Assembly: GCA_963082975.1 (NCBI GenBank)
Contig: OY720350.1
Location: forward strand, 46,206,734-46,270,733
DNA length: 64,000 nucleotides
Direction: 5' to 3'
DNA from: Labia minor
Taxonomy: Eukaryota; Arthropoda; Insecta; Dermaptera; Spongiphoridae
This document shows, piece by piece, positions 24,641 through 34,769 of this stretch; the first letter of the stretch is position 1; the number at the start of each line of letters is the position of its first letter. A program made the position numbers and the translations under genes. A model generated the notes under the pieces. The model had not been told where the DNA came from, searched no databases, and saw only the letters and a list, made by a program, of their open reading frames with translations.

Positions 24641-25276
24641 AATAAAAATAAATAGAAGAAAATTAAAAAAAAATGTCCTTCAGATTAATTTTGTTAAAAA
24701 AACAAATCCTTGAACTTTTATAGATTAAAATCATTAATATTGATCAAATCATTATTATTAATTTACATTTTAAATTAATAAAAAATGTTTTCTTTTCAAA
24801 ATTGACAAGTGGGGAATGTGTATTTTGATATAGAATATTAAGTTATATATATATATATACATTTGAGTTTTAATGTAATATAGTATAATCGGAAATTTAA
24901 ATATTTTTAGACCTAGATTAAGTTGATTATATTTCATTAGGACAATATGCATTTCTTTAATACTTGTAAATTTTAAATATAAGCAAAATAATAATTTGTT
25001 CTGTGTATGAGTGCTGGTCTTAAATTTCAAACGACTAAAAAAATGATATTCGTTAATATTAGACATATAATATTTCAAAGGACGAAGAAATTGCCTAAAT
25101 TAAGGCGGTAATTTGGGTTGAAGCTCTTAACGTGATTATTAAATATTTAGATTTTAAAACTAAGTTAAAATAATTTATTATACTATAATTTAATAATATA
25201 GTATATTGAAAATTTAAATTTATTGGGTTTAATTAATTTATCGAAGTTAGCTGGCAAATAATATATATTGTTCATA
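24641..25276. other. AT-rich sequence, nothing recognised
   Basis: A 102-codon minus-strand frame (24770-25078) is made of A/T-rich codons with no family signature; not called a gene. Confidence 0.5.
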
Positions 25277-25748
25277 CGAGGGCAGATCAATAAGTCCGTG
25301 ACTTTTGAAATGAAACACAATTTTTGGGATAAAAAATTATTTTATTTTTCAACGTAGTCTCCTTTGAGCTCTATATACTTCCTCCAACGTTTCTCTAATT
25401 TTTTTATCCCTTCATAAAAATAAGATTTCTCCAGGGCATCAAAATAGATTTGTTTGTGATATGATTTCTTCGCTGGTGTCAAATCTCTTTCCTCCGAGCC
25501 ATTTCTTTAGTTTTGGAATCAAGAAATAGTCACTCGGGGCTAAATCCGGAAAATAGGGAGGATGAAGGGGCAATTCATTTTATTCTCAAATCACGAGGTA
25601 CTCTGCTATTAATGGATGTCAAATAAAAACTAAATGACCCTGCTGGGTTCAAATTTCGAAAGGAGTAAGCTGATAGTTGCCTGCTGACAGGAGCAGAGTT
25701 GCCAAGAGACGGGAAATTCAAAAAGTCACGGACTTATTGACCTGCCCT
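25277..25748 (-). mobile_element. Mariner element copy M2, internally deleted
   Basis: Same family as M1 in reverse orientation. Terminal repeats are CGAGGGCAGATCAATAAG on the left; the right end is AGGGCAGGTCAATAAG when read inwards, having lost its last two bases. TA precedes the left end. On the minus strand the leader with the ATG region is joined directly to the YSPDLAP part. The joint differs by some tens of bases from that in M1, so the two deletions appear independent. Confidence 0.88.
25330..25590 (-). pseudogene. Mariner transposase C-terminal remnant in M2
   Basis: The minus-strand translation gives YFPDLAPSDYFLIPKLKK, then WLGGKRFDTSEEI, then a switch of frame to KKLEKRWRKYIELKGDYVEK before a stop. 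This corresponds to the third catalytic Asp region and the C-terminus of DD34D mariner transposases. The N-terminal DNA-binding domain and first two catalytic Asp residues are missing. Confidence 0.8.
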
Positions 25749-26456
25749 AATATATATAATATTATATTTGTTTATGTACCCCTATATTTAATCTTTCGCT
25801 AATATTTAATATGTACATGTTCAATATTATTTTAGTTTGAAACGTTTTTTTTAAATCATGATATGTTAATTGCTCACGTTTCCAATTTAAATTCCAAGAT
25901 TTGTTTTGATAAAAAGGAAAACCAAGCAACAGGTTAATCCTTCAATAAACGTTGGCGTCATTTGTTTGTTCATGAAAGAAATTACTAATGACATTCAAAA
26001 CAGAAACGAGAGAGAATATTATAATGAAATGTAAATGAATGGTTAATTTCTTTTATCATATTAATGATAATAACAATATAAAATTAATTGATAAATACCT
26101 ATAAATTATAGAGATAATACGAGTATAAAGGAATTTTTCAATAATAGAATTCAACGATAAAACATTTTATTCGGATTTAATAATGCATTGAAATATAAAC
26201 TAATATATAGATATTATCAATATATCTATTATTTCTTTATTTATAAAACGATATAATTTTAATAAAATATTTATTTTTTTATAAAATCAAAGCATCATTT
26301 AAAAAAAAGCTAAACATATTTAGGATTTGATGGTAAGTAGGTATTTTGGTTAGACTGAGAAAATAAATTTATTAAATATAAATTTATTAATACAATTAGA
26401 ATCATTAAAAACTTAATAAAATTATAATTAGAATAATCTCTCTCTCTCTATATATA
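25749..26456. other. AT-rich sequence, nothing recognised
   Basis: A/T-rich, with short (TC)n and (TA)n runs next to the following mariner. No ORF seen. Confidence 0.6.
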
Positions 26457-26458
26457 TA

Positions 26459-26957
26459 CGAGGGATGTTCAAAATATTCTCGGTATAGGTATGAATGAAA
26501 ATGCAGAAACTTCTAACTAAAATTTATTTTTCAATGTAGTCCCCCATAATCTCAATACACTTGTTTGCTCGGGAAACTAACTTTTATAACCCTATAAAAA
26601 ATATTTTTCCTCCTTGTCCTCAAAATGTGCGTTAATTGCCACCTTCAGCTTTTCATCGTCAGAAAAACGTTTTCCACGAAGATCTTTTTTTTTAGATTGG
26701 GGAACAAGAAGTAATCACCGGGGGCAAGGTCTGGGCTGTAAGGTGTATGCTTTATTTCTTCAAAGCATTTTTCTCAACATTGTCGCATCTGTCATTCTGG
26801 TCTTCTTACACCAACGATAATTAGATTAGTACTAATGATAAATAAATGAAATTTTGAGGTTATGTTCTCAGGGAGTGTCGTTACCAACAGAAATAATTTA
26901 AATCCCTTCGTCACTGCTAAATTACCCCGTTACCGAGAATACTTTGAACACCCCTCG
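26459..26957 (-). mobile_element. Second mariner family, copy N1, with TA duplication
   Basis: Terminal inverted repeats start CGAGGGATGTTCAAAATAT on the left and CGAGGGGTGTTCAAAGTAT on the right (read inwards), continuing through TTCTCGGTA. Perfect TA duplications at 26457-26458 and 26958-26959. The element is 499 bp, far below the ~1.3 kb of a complete mariner. Distinct from M1/M2 by its termini. Confidence 0.9.
26595..26740 (-). pseudogene. Mariner transposase fragment in N1
   Basis: The minus strand reads PDLAPGDYFLFPNLKKK, then after a frame change RGKRFSDDEKLKVAIN and AHFEDKEEKYF before a stop. This is the third catalytic Asp region of a DD34D mariner transposase and the start of its C-terminal part. 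A run of A in the FPNLKKK segment is the likely frameshift site. The plus-strand 68-codon frame over the same bases is not a gene. Confidence 0.8.
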
Positions 26958-26959
26958 TA

Positions 26960-27717
26960 TATATAATATTATTTACAGGAGCAGATTTCGTTCTATGTGA
27001 TTGGTCCACTTTTTATTTATGTTTAATTTATTACACTGGATTAAATTTCAAATTTTTAAAATTTATTCATAATCGGAATTTAAATGTATGTATATGGTAT
27101 AATCCCGTTTTTTTTTATTTATAAAATAATCTTAAACGAATTGTAATATATTAAATTTAAGTATTCTAATGTAAAAAGGACTATTTTAAGATTTTAATAG
27201 ATGTTTACCAAAAGATTTTAATATATATTTATATCATTCGCAAAAAAAATAAAAAAAAAAATAAATAACAGGGAACAGGTTTTGTTTATATCCAAAAAAT
27301 TGCAAATTTGAACTTGTATGACCTTTGAGTTAAAATTGAAATGAAAATAAACAAGGAGCTCAAAGAAGACCAACTTATAATATATTTCACGGATATGTAA
27401 ATAATAGCTGGCATCTTATTTAAATATTCACGAATTTCAATTTCAATGTATAACTCATTATATTTTAGTATATTTGAAAATATTGTATTTTTGTTAGTAA
27501 AGGAAAGAGAAAAGAATTAGTAAATGAGTGTGTGAGAATGGTTAGAATTAAAGAATTACTATTTTAGTGCGTATTTTCTTTTTAAAATTATTAATAATAA
27601 TAAATAAAAAATTATCTTAATATTTTTACTTGTAAATTTACAAATTTTATCATATAATTGAATAATTTTTTTTTTTATTAAATTTAAATATTTTCAAAAA
27701 ATTAATTTTTACAATTA
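26960..27717. other. AT-rich sequence, nothing recognised
   Basis: Highly A/T-rich; no ORF or element ends seen. Confidence 0.6.
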
Positions 27718-28137
27718 ATATTACATATTATATGTTATCATAAAACCCCGATCAGTTGAAAAAGCTTAAGCCCAGGGAAGAGCAATTTAATTAAATTTTA
27801 TTTTATTTGAGTCTTAAAAAAAATAGAATATTAATCAAAAAATTACAATAATAGGAGGAACTTTTAATTTATATTTTATATTTATATTTTTTAAAAATTT
27901 ATAATTAAAATCACACCATTATATTTTAAATATTAAATATAATTTAATTCACTTATTAAAAATTAAAAAAAAAAAAATGGTTATATTTAAAAAAGAAAAA
28001 GATGTTATAAATATATAAATATGTAAATATATCAAATTTATTTTAAATATTATTTTGGTAAAATTTAATTTAATTTCAAATAATTTCATTCATTCATTAA
28101 AAAATTAAATAATATTTTGATAAAATTTTAATTCTAA
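27718..28137 (+). repeat. Repeat G, copy 1 (direct pair with 37.1 kb)
   Basis: About 420 bp almost identical to 37141-37555 in the same orientation. The only less A/T-rich part is CCCCGATCAGTTGAAAAAGC followed by TTAAGCCCAGGGAAGAGC near 27746-27783. No terminal inverted repeats, target duplication or ORF could be defined, so the element type is unknown. Confidence 0.8.
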
Positions 28138-29144
28138 CATATAATCGATATTACGTATTATGAAAATATTATTATCTATGTGTTATATAATTATTAAAAT
28201 TAAGCTCCCTCGCTAAGTATATCTATTTTCCTTTTATTAAATGAAATTCAATCATAGAAGTATTAACAATAATTCTTGTTACTATTTTTCATTGAAGTGT
28301 CCTTGATGTTGCACTTTTTATTAATGAAAAAAAAATATGAGTATCTGAAGATGATAAATGGAATACATTCCGTTTTATATTAATTCATGATCTTTTTTTT
28401 TAAATGAATTACTTACATAGAGTTGCCATGAAATTTCAATATGGACCGTTAAATTCCATCCATATTAGTTATGGGCTTAAAACCCAGAGAAAGATTTCTA
28501 TTTTATAGAATCCAGTTCATAAGGTGTATCATAACAAGACTTTCTAATTAAAAAATATATCAATAATACAGATATGCTATTGCAAAATTTGATTTAGAAA
28601 TAGTAGAATATATTCAAGTAACTAGAGATAATCATATTTTTATTTCATTAAAAAAAAACATGATAAAACGAAACTTAATGATCTATAAATTAATTTTTAT
28701 ATATTAAAAAAAAAAAAATTAGCTAATGTTCAATTTTTTTTTTCAAAAATAATTAGAATAGAAATTGTTACTAATGTTATTATAATTTATTATTGAAAAA
28801 AAAATGTTTTTAATATTCTATAAATAAATTTATTAATGATAAATTTTGACATTTGACATAGAAATATTGATTTTATTATGCTATAAATAAATGAATTATC
28901 CATTTTATATTTATATAAATTAATAATATTTTTTTATAAGAAGTTATTCTTAGTCTTTTCAAGGAATATTTTTATTTTTGAAAATCAAATGTATTACTTA
29001 TAAAAGATTATTATAAAAATAATTTTTTAATAAATAAAAAAGTGATTTGTTCAAATTCAATTTAAATTAAAAAATATATATCTTCGATATGAATATAATT
29101 ATATTTATAAAATATAAATATATTGTTTCCAATTTATGTAGCTA
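28138..29144. other. AT-rich sequence, nothing recognised
   Basis: Highly A/T-rich with many homopolymer runs; no ORF seen. Confidence 0.6.
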
Positions 29145-29462
29145 CTAGCTGCTCAGAGCGCCTTCGGCGCTCTTCACACCTAGACGGGGGCTCCGCCCCC
29201 TGTACCCCTGAGTGGTACATAGTATTTGCTTGACAGTAGTAAAAGGTTTTCATCCATTTTGTTTCAATCAGTATATTACATAAAACATTCATAGAGATAT
29301 GTAAGAATACTGTGATATAATTAACGTCAAAATTTTTCGGTCAGACAGACAAATATAAAAAATTATAAACTCACTTTTGGCTTCCAAAGATCATGAAAGG
29401 TCTGCAAAAAATTTTAAATTCTGAGCAATGTGCAGACAAAAACCTTTTTTTATATATATAGA
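29145..29462 (-). mobile_element. Helitron family C copy C2, complete short form
   Basis: On the minus strand: A|TCTATATATATAAAAAAAGG at 29462, GTCTGCACATTG, a short GTCTGTCTG run, then hairpins GGGGGC-GGA-GCCCCC and GAGCGCC-GAA-GGCGCTC and the end CTAG|T at 29145. At 318 bp this is the cleanest copy: 5' TC, 3' CTAG, A/T host site, no target duplication, 3' hairpin just before the end. It is nearly identical to the inner part of C1. Non-coding. Confidence 0.92.
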
Positions 29463-29939
29463 TAATAATAATAAAAAACATTTTAATAAATTTAAAAAAT
29501 ATACCCAATTTAAAAATGTCAAAAATTTAAAATAACTTTATATCATCATATTTTAATTTTTATATATTTTCACTCCATAAAATACTAAATAATATTTTTT
29601 TTTATTATTCAATGATAAAATTTATATATTATTATATTATATATATTATAGAAAAGAAGAAATATTCAATTAAATAAAAAATAATTTATGATAAAAATAT
29701 GATCTAATAAATATTTTATTAAATTAATTAAAATGAGAACTTTTAGAATAAATGATTTAAATGCATTGATATTTGAATATTAGAATTTAAAATAAAAAGT
29801 GAAATATTATAATAATTCTTTAATTGGGAATCGCTATGATAATTCATTGTTTGAAATGATTCCGCTAGGGACAGTGGGCCACGCCAGGCTCTTGAATGAA
29901 CAACACGGAGAATTATATAAACTTTAAAAAATTAATTTC
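29463..29939. other. AT-rich DNA with a small complex patch
   Basis: Mostly A/T-rich. Positions 29860-29915 (GGGACAGTGGGCCACGCCAGG) are richer in G/C and may already be Helitron-internal sequence. Confidence 0.4.
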
Positions 29940-30183
29940 TGCGGTTATTGATTAAATATTAATAAAATTTATAGCCTATGTTACTCTAGGGGTATATAAG
30001 AATATTGTGTTGTAATTTCAAAGAAATCGGTTCAGCCAATTCTGAGTCTATAAAATAGTAATTTTCCGGACAGACAGACCGACAGACAGACAGACAGACA
30101 CTTTTAGATTCTAGAGGTCATGAAACGCGAAGATATGCAAAAATTTTTAAATTCTGAGCAATGTGCAGACAAAAACCTTTTTT
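29940..30183 (-). mobile_element. Helitron family C 5'-region fragment
   Basis: The minus strand carries GGTTTTTGTCTGCACATTG, CTCAGAATTTAAAA, a (GTCT)n run (plus-strand CAGA units at 30070-30100), then the core TTGGCTGAACCGATTTC plus TTTGAAATT. The first ~10 bases (TCTATATATA) are missing: the copy stops at the A-run and is joined to another Helitron's 5' region at 30184. Confidence 0.75.
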
Positions 30184-30640
30184 GAAGTGAAACTTCTTTA
30201 GCGGCGTCCTGACATTTGGTTGAGAATGGAGAGTGAATTGAAAAATTGAAATTTCGTAACGCGTTACGAAACGCAAGAGAGAAAAAAGATATAGATATAA
30301 CGAGTGAGAATGAGATAGCCTCTATCTCCGACTCTCTTTTGTGCGGTGTTTCGTTTTTGAGAGAGAGGCTATCTGGGTCTTTCTTTTGTCCGGTCTTTCG
30401 TCTTTGAGAAAGAGGCTATCTGCCTCTTCGTTTTGTGCTGTCTTTCGTTCTACTACGCTCTCGCTAGGTCCAAAGTCCACGGCGCGCATGCGCGGTAGTA
30501 CGTTGACGCGGAATAATATTTCTCAGCTTCTACTGGGTCAAAGAATAAAAATTAGTATGACTTATGATCAAAAGAGGGCGAGATCTCCACCTTGTCCAGT
30601 AGATATCGCAATTAAATACAATTTGAATTTAAATATATAT
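30184..30640 (+). mobile_element. Leader-like region of a larger Helitron
   Basis: Starts with the small hairpin GAAGT-GAA-ACTTC followed by TTTAGCGGCG. Contains a 20-bp palindrome TTTCGTAACGCGTTACGAAA (30252-30271), three degenerate ~48-bp tandem units (about 30308-30457) and a GCGCATGCGC palindrome near 30484-30493 that fits an NRF1 site. G/C content is much higher than around it. The same GAAGT hairpin and a TTACGAAA motif recur in the opposite-strand element end at 32.9-33.07 kb. I read it as the promoter and leader of a formerly autonomous Helitron; the 100-codon frame inside has no family match I know. Confidence 0.5.
30308..30457. repeat. Three degenerate ~48-bp tandem units
   Basis: Each unit has a GATAGCC/GGCTATC part, then TCTTTTGTGCGGT or a variant, then CTTTCGTTTTTGAGA or a variant. 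Unit two (about 30363-30410) and three (about 30411-30457) both start GAGGCTATCTG. Unit one begins with the inverse, AGATAGCCTC. Confidence 0.7.
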
Positions 30641-30837
30641 TAATTTCAAAATTTGCCTAAACATTTATAAAAATAAATATACATATGAAATTTGTTATTT
30701 TTTTTTAATATTAAAAAATATTTAATTTGAGATTAATTATATGTAAAAAGATCAACTATCAAATAGATTCAAACTTTTATTTTCTTTGATTAGATTATAA
30801 TTAAATATTATTTATATTATTTAAAAATTATTATTAA

Positions 30838-31366
30838 ATTTAATTAATTATAAATTATAAATAATAAATAATAAATATTAAACCAGCGCATGTTTGGCTT
30901 TTTGTTGATGGCACCACGTCACGTGTTGGCGCGTGAGATTTGCAGTGTTAAAAAATTAATTCTGGTAATTTCAGCTAATCAATCAAGCTGAAATTCTATA
31001 TATAGCAGTTTTATACAATTATTAATCATGTGAAAAATTATCAAACATATATCTTTATTTTTACGGTCACTTTAGAGGAAAAAAAATCAAAACGTTGTAG
31101 GTAATGACCCTCTTCCGGTTGAGCTACATTTCTCAAAAGTTGATAGAAAACTATGAATTTTGAATAATGTCCATGTACCAAATTTCATCATTCTAGCTCA
31201 AACCGTTTTTGCGTAATCTTGCCTACATACACACACACACACACACACACAGACATTTTTCTCAACCTTAGTGAAAATGATTCAGGAACCTTCAAAAAGT
31301 ATAAAAACATCAAAATCTCAACATCGAAAATTTTCGTGATCGCAATACTATCTCTGGCGAGATAGT
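30838..31366 (-). mobile_element. Family A copy A8, lacking the hairpin end
   Basis: The A/T-rich part near 30838 is present, but the hairpin and inner inverted repeat (the sense 3' end) are missing. The other end is perfect (GCGAGATAGT, 31357-31366) and abuts family D. The (AC)n is about 24 nt at 31227-31250. Confidence 0.85.
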
Positions 31367-31367
31367 A

Positions 31368-32232
31368 AAAAATGATTCATTATTATTGGATTTGGCTGGT
31401 AATATTAATACATGAGACACCGAGCTCGCTCTACCCTTTAAAAAATATTGATATACAATTCTTTAATTATTTATTACAATTATTAAATGTATTAAATAAT
31501 ATTTTATTGAAAAAATATTAAAAATTATAAAACTATCTAAAACTTAATTAATAAAAGAACAATGAATAAATAAATCACGAAAATAGATAAAAAAAAAAAT
31601 GCACGCGGCGAGTTTCGATCCTTCGAACTCGGGGAGTAAAAACAATTGTTCTTACTGCTGGTCTATGATATTTTGATAATTACAAAGATATTTTTACCAT
31701 CTTTCAAAGACATTTATTTGTTTTGTTGTTTTTTTTTGAGAGAGATTAATAAATATATATATATTTTATTAAAAATAAATATTTTTAATTTTATTTCGAA
31801 ATTAAATAATGAATTTTAAAATATTTTAAATATTTAAAAATGTTAATACAATATCATTTAAAAAAAAAGCGGGATTAATAAATATATATATATATTTTAT
31901 TAAAAATAAATATTTTTAATTTTATTTCGAAATTAAATTATAAATTTTAAAATATTTTAAATATAAAAAAAATATTAATACAAAATTAAAAAAAGGCGGG
32001 AGTAAAATTTCAAAATGGATGCCATTTACGTCACCCATATATAATTTTCAATTAAGAAATTAATAATGAAGCTGTAAGTTTCAAGAGATGTAATCAATAA
32101 AACTCAATTTTTCTTTATAAATACTATATCTAGTGTGAATTTGAAAAAAATCGTTAGAGCGGTTTTTGAGAACCAATGGTTATAGATAAATAGATAGATA
32201 TATACAATTTTAGCTAGCATAATAAGATTAGA
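31368..32232 (+). mobile_element. Family D copy D1 (SINE/LINE-like)
   Basis: Starts AATGATTCATTATTATTGG, has CACCGAGCTCGCTC near 31416, and ends with GAGCGGTTTTTGAGAA, CAATTTTAGCTAG and the tail ATAATAAGATTA. Such endings are common in RTE-like LINEs and their SINE partners, so retroposition is likely. A tRNA-like B-box segment (minus strand TTCGAAGGATCGAAACTCG) lies near 31610-31632. A ~120-bp A/T-rich segment is tandemly duplicated at 31745-31865 and 31873-31990. Related copies at 47.8 and 56.95 kb. No ORF. Confidence 0.6.
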
Positions 32233-32469
32233 TATATATCGTGAAATAATTAAAATTCTCAAGTCAAATATACAGCGTGCACGCATACCGACGCATGTAA
32301 TTGTGTGTGTGAACATGGTCGGCGATTCACACGCCAACACATACAGTTATGTGCGTCGATGACCATTCACGTTATTTATCCGAATCTCAACATTACTTTA
32401 ACACTACTAAATCAATTTAAAATTATTATTGCATTTAAAACTGCTTTTCTCTACTCCACAGATTTCACT

Positions 32470-32874
32470 ATGCCGAAAAAAAATAACGACCAAAATTTAG
32501 ACGATATTATTTATTTCATACACCTTTCACTACTGGTTTATAGCCACACAGGTGCTAATGCACTTGAACGAGGCGAAGATAAAATCCCTCTAATTCTCGG
32601 GGGAGATTTTAATGTAAATTTTGGATCTGATGATTCGTTGCCGTTGATCAACTTTCTTCGAGAAACATTTGGTCTGCTTATAAATAACGATCCCAAGGAA
32701 TCAACAACAAAATCTGGAACTACAATAGATGCTGTTTTTACACGTTATATAGAAAATATCGAATCACGAACATATATATCTTATTTTAGTTATCACAAGC
32801 CATTAATATCAGTATTACCAATTGAAGCACCAACCGACAATAGTACAGGCAATGTAGATATGATGATAGAGTAG
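32470..32874 (+). pseudogene. EEP-type endonuclease C-terminal fragment, Helitron-associated
   Basis: The 134-codon frame from the ATG at 32470 contains PLILGGDFNVNFGSDDSLP (GDFN at residues 45-48), GTTIDAVFTRY (IDAVF at 86-90) and YFSYHKPLISVL (YHKP at 108-111). These are the last three conserved motifs of endonuclease/exonuclease/phosphatase domains: Asp-Asn pair, structural Asp, and the catalytic Asp-His site, here Tyr-His. The first half of the domain is absent. Similar endonuclease tails are known in large arthropod transposon proteins, including Helitron/Helentron polyproteins. The frame is open further upstream to 32305, but that part looks random; a pyrimidine-rich CTCTACTCCACAG just before could be an old 3' splice site. 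It lies inside Helitron sequence with Rep and helicase missing, so it is a remnant. Confidence 0.7.
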
Positions 32875-32879
32875 ATAAT

Positions 32880-33073
32880 AATAATAATAAAGCGAATATT
32901 TGTTACGAAAATTTTATACTGTTATATGTCTTTCGAAATGATCCCTTTATTTTTCTCTATTTCTCTCTCACTCACACTCTCAACTAAAATTTATCTTATT
33001 CTCTAGATTGTAAGAAGTTTCACTTCCGCCACGTGTACGATGCTGCACATTTTGCTTTTTTTATATATATAGA
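32880..33073 (-). mobile_element. Helitron 5' end, opposite orientation
   Basis: The minus strand begins A|TCTATATATATAAAAAAAGC at 33073, then ATGTGCAGCATCGTACACG and GGCGGAAGTGAAACTTCTT. The leftward limit is unclear. The GAAGT-GAA-ACTTC hairpin links it to the leader-like region at 30184, which runs on the plus strand, so the two ends face each other with the endonuclease remnant between them. Confidence 0.7.
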
Positions 33074-34769
33074 TTTTCCAATAGAAATTAAATTCATTCA
33101 TAATATATTATATTAGAAATTTAAATAAAATAATTACAAATAAAAAAAAATCCCTTTTAATTATTATCAAATTATACTACTCGACTATAATATTATTTTC
33201 TAATAATTTTTTTAATTGTATCAAATTTTCCTAATAAAATTACATGTAATCTTCTAAATTTATATATATATATATATATACTTTAATTTATAATAAATCC
33301 TTATGAATACAATAAATCATATTTTTAACTTACCAAATTGGCACTCAATTAATGAAAATGTGATAATAATATTGTAATAAACGTAAACTCACCTGAAACA
33401 AAAGAAAATATCATATAAATATAAATACTTCAAAAAAAACAAACAAAAAATAAAATATCTTTTCTTTTATTTAAGAATATATTCAATTATTTATTATGAC
33501 TATCATTAAATATAAAACAAGTATAAAATTATTTATTGAATAAATATAAATTTAAATCACATTCCAAAAACATATTTAATATAATAAAATATACTTGTGA
33601 AAATATTTTTTTTAGAATATAAATGAAAAATTTCTTAACTTACTACCTTCATGCATTCATCTATTTATCATATCATTACAAACATAAAAATTCAAAATAA
33701 TAATATAAGAAAAAGTAATAAAATTTTTTGATACAATCCATAATAGAATTGGTTGTACCAATACAATAGTTATTGTTCTTATATTATGAATATTTCAACA
33801 TTAGAAAATAAGTGTAAAGAATTTTCATATTCATGCTTTCTAACACCAAAATAATATTGTTTATTATTATTTATTTTTTTTTGTTAAAAAATATGCGAAA
33901 TAACAAAATGACGACATTTGATAATTTGACGTAAGGTAAATGATCATTAATTTTTCGGATGTCTAATATATCTTATAAAAAAAATATTGATTAATTGATT
34001 ATGCAATATAATATAATATGCATTTAATATGAAATACGAACAAAGTTGATATATATATATATATATATATAAATCAGGTCTTTTACTTATTTTTTCCATA
34101 TATTTATATAATCTATTTCAGGGTCAAACAAGAAGATATCTGGCGCCATTCTCTAGTTACGTTGCATTTAAATATAAATTTTTCTGATATACTTGTCGAA
34201 TGCAATTATAGACTTTCTGATAAGTCGCCAGTCAGAATTGATAACAAGAGAAAATAGAATCATAAATATTCATTATTTTGATGTATTTTTTTTCATTAGA
34301 AATTGTCACTTATAAATTATGAAATAGAAAAATTAAAATTGTCAAAAATATGTAAATAATAAACAAATTAATAAATAAAATAATGAACGAAAAATTTATT
34401 GAATAATATAATGAAAATATTTTTTTTCCCCTAAATTATTATAGAAATTATATAAAATTAAATAAATAATATTGAGTAAGTGTATATATGTATATTTAAA
34501 AATATTTTATTTAACCATACTAATATGGAATTTTTATATTTCTATAAATAAATGCCTCTTATCACCAGTTGAACGGGTGAAGGAGAGAGAAATCAAGAAA
34601 ATAAATATATAAATGTTAATTAAAAACTGATTTCATTAATTAGTTTTAATTAATTTCTTTTTATCATTTTATTTTTATACATGTATGTCTGTTCATCTAT
34701 GCAAGTGTTTTAATAAATATTTAATAGATAATTAAATATATATATATATATAATTTACCACCCTAAAAA
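33074..34769. other. AT-rich sequence, nothing recognised
   Basis: Long A/T-rich stretch with short (TA)n near 33262-33280 and 34050-34070. A CTGGCGCCATTCTC at 34139-34152 stands alone without an LTR. No ORF seen. Confidence 0.55.

Noticed and set aside
24770-25078. 102-codon minus-strand frame
   Set aside because: Composition is that of A/T-rich random codons (Ile, Tyr, Lys, Phe) with no motif; part of it is a (TA)n run.
30341-30643. 100-codon frame starting MRCFVFEREAIWV
   Set aside because: It runs over the ~48-bp tandem units and NRF1-like site of a Helitron leader and has no protein-family signature.
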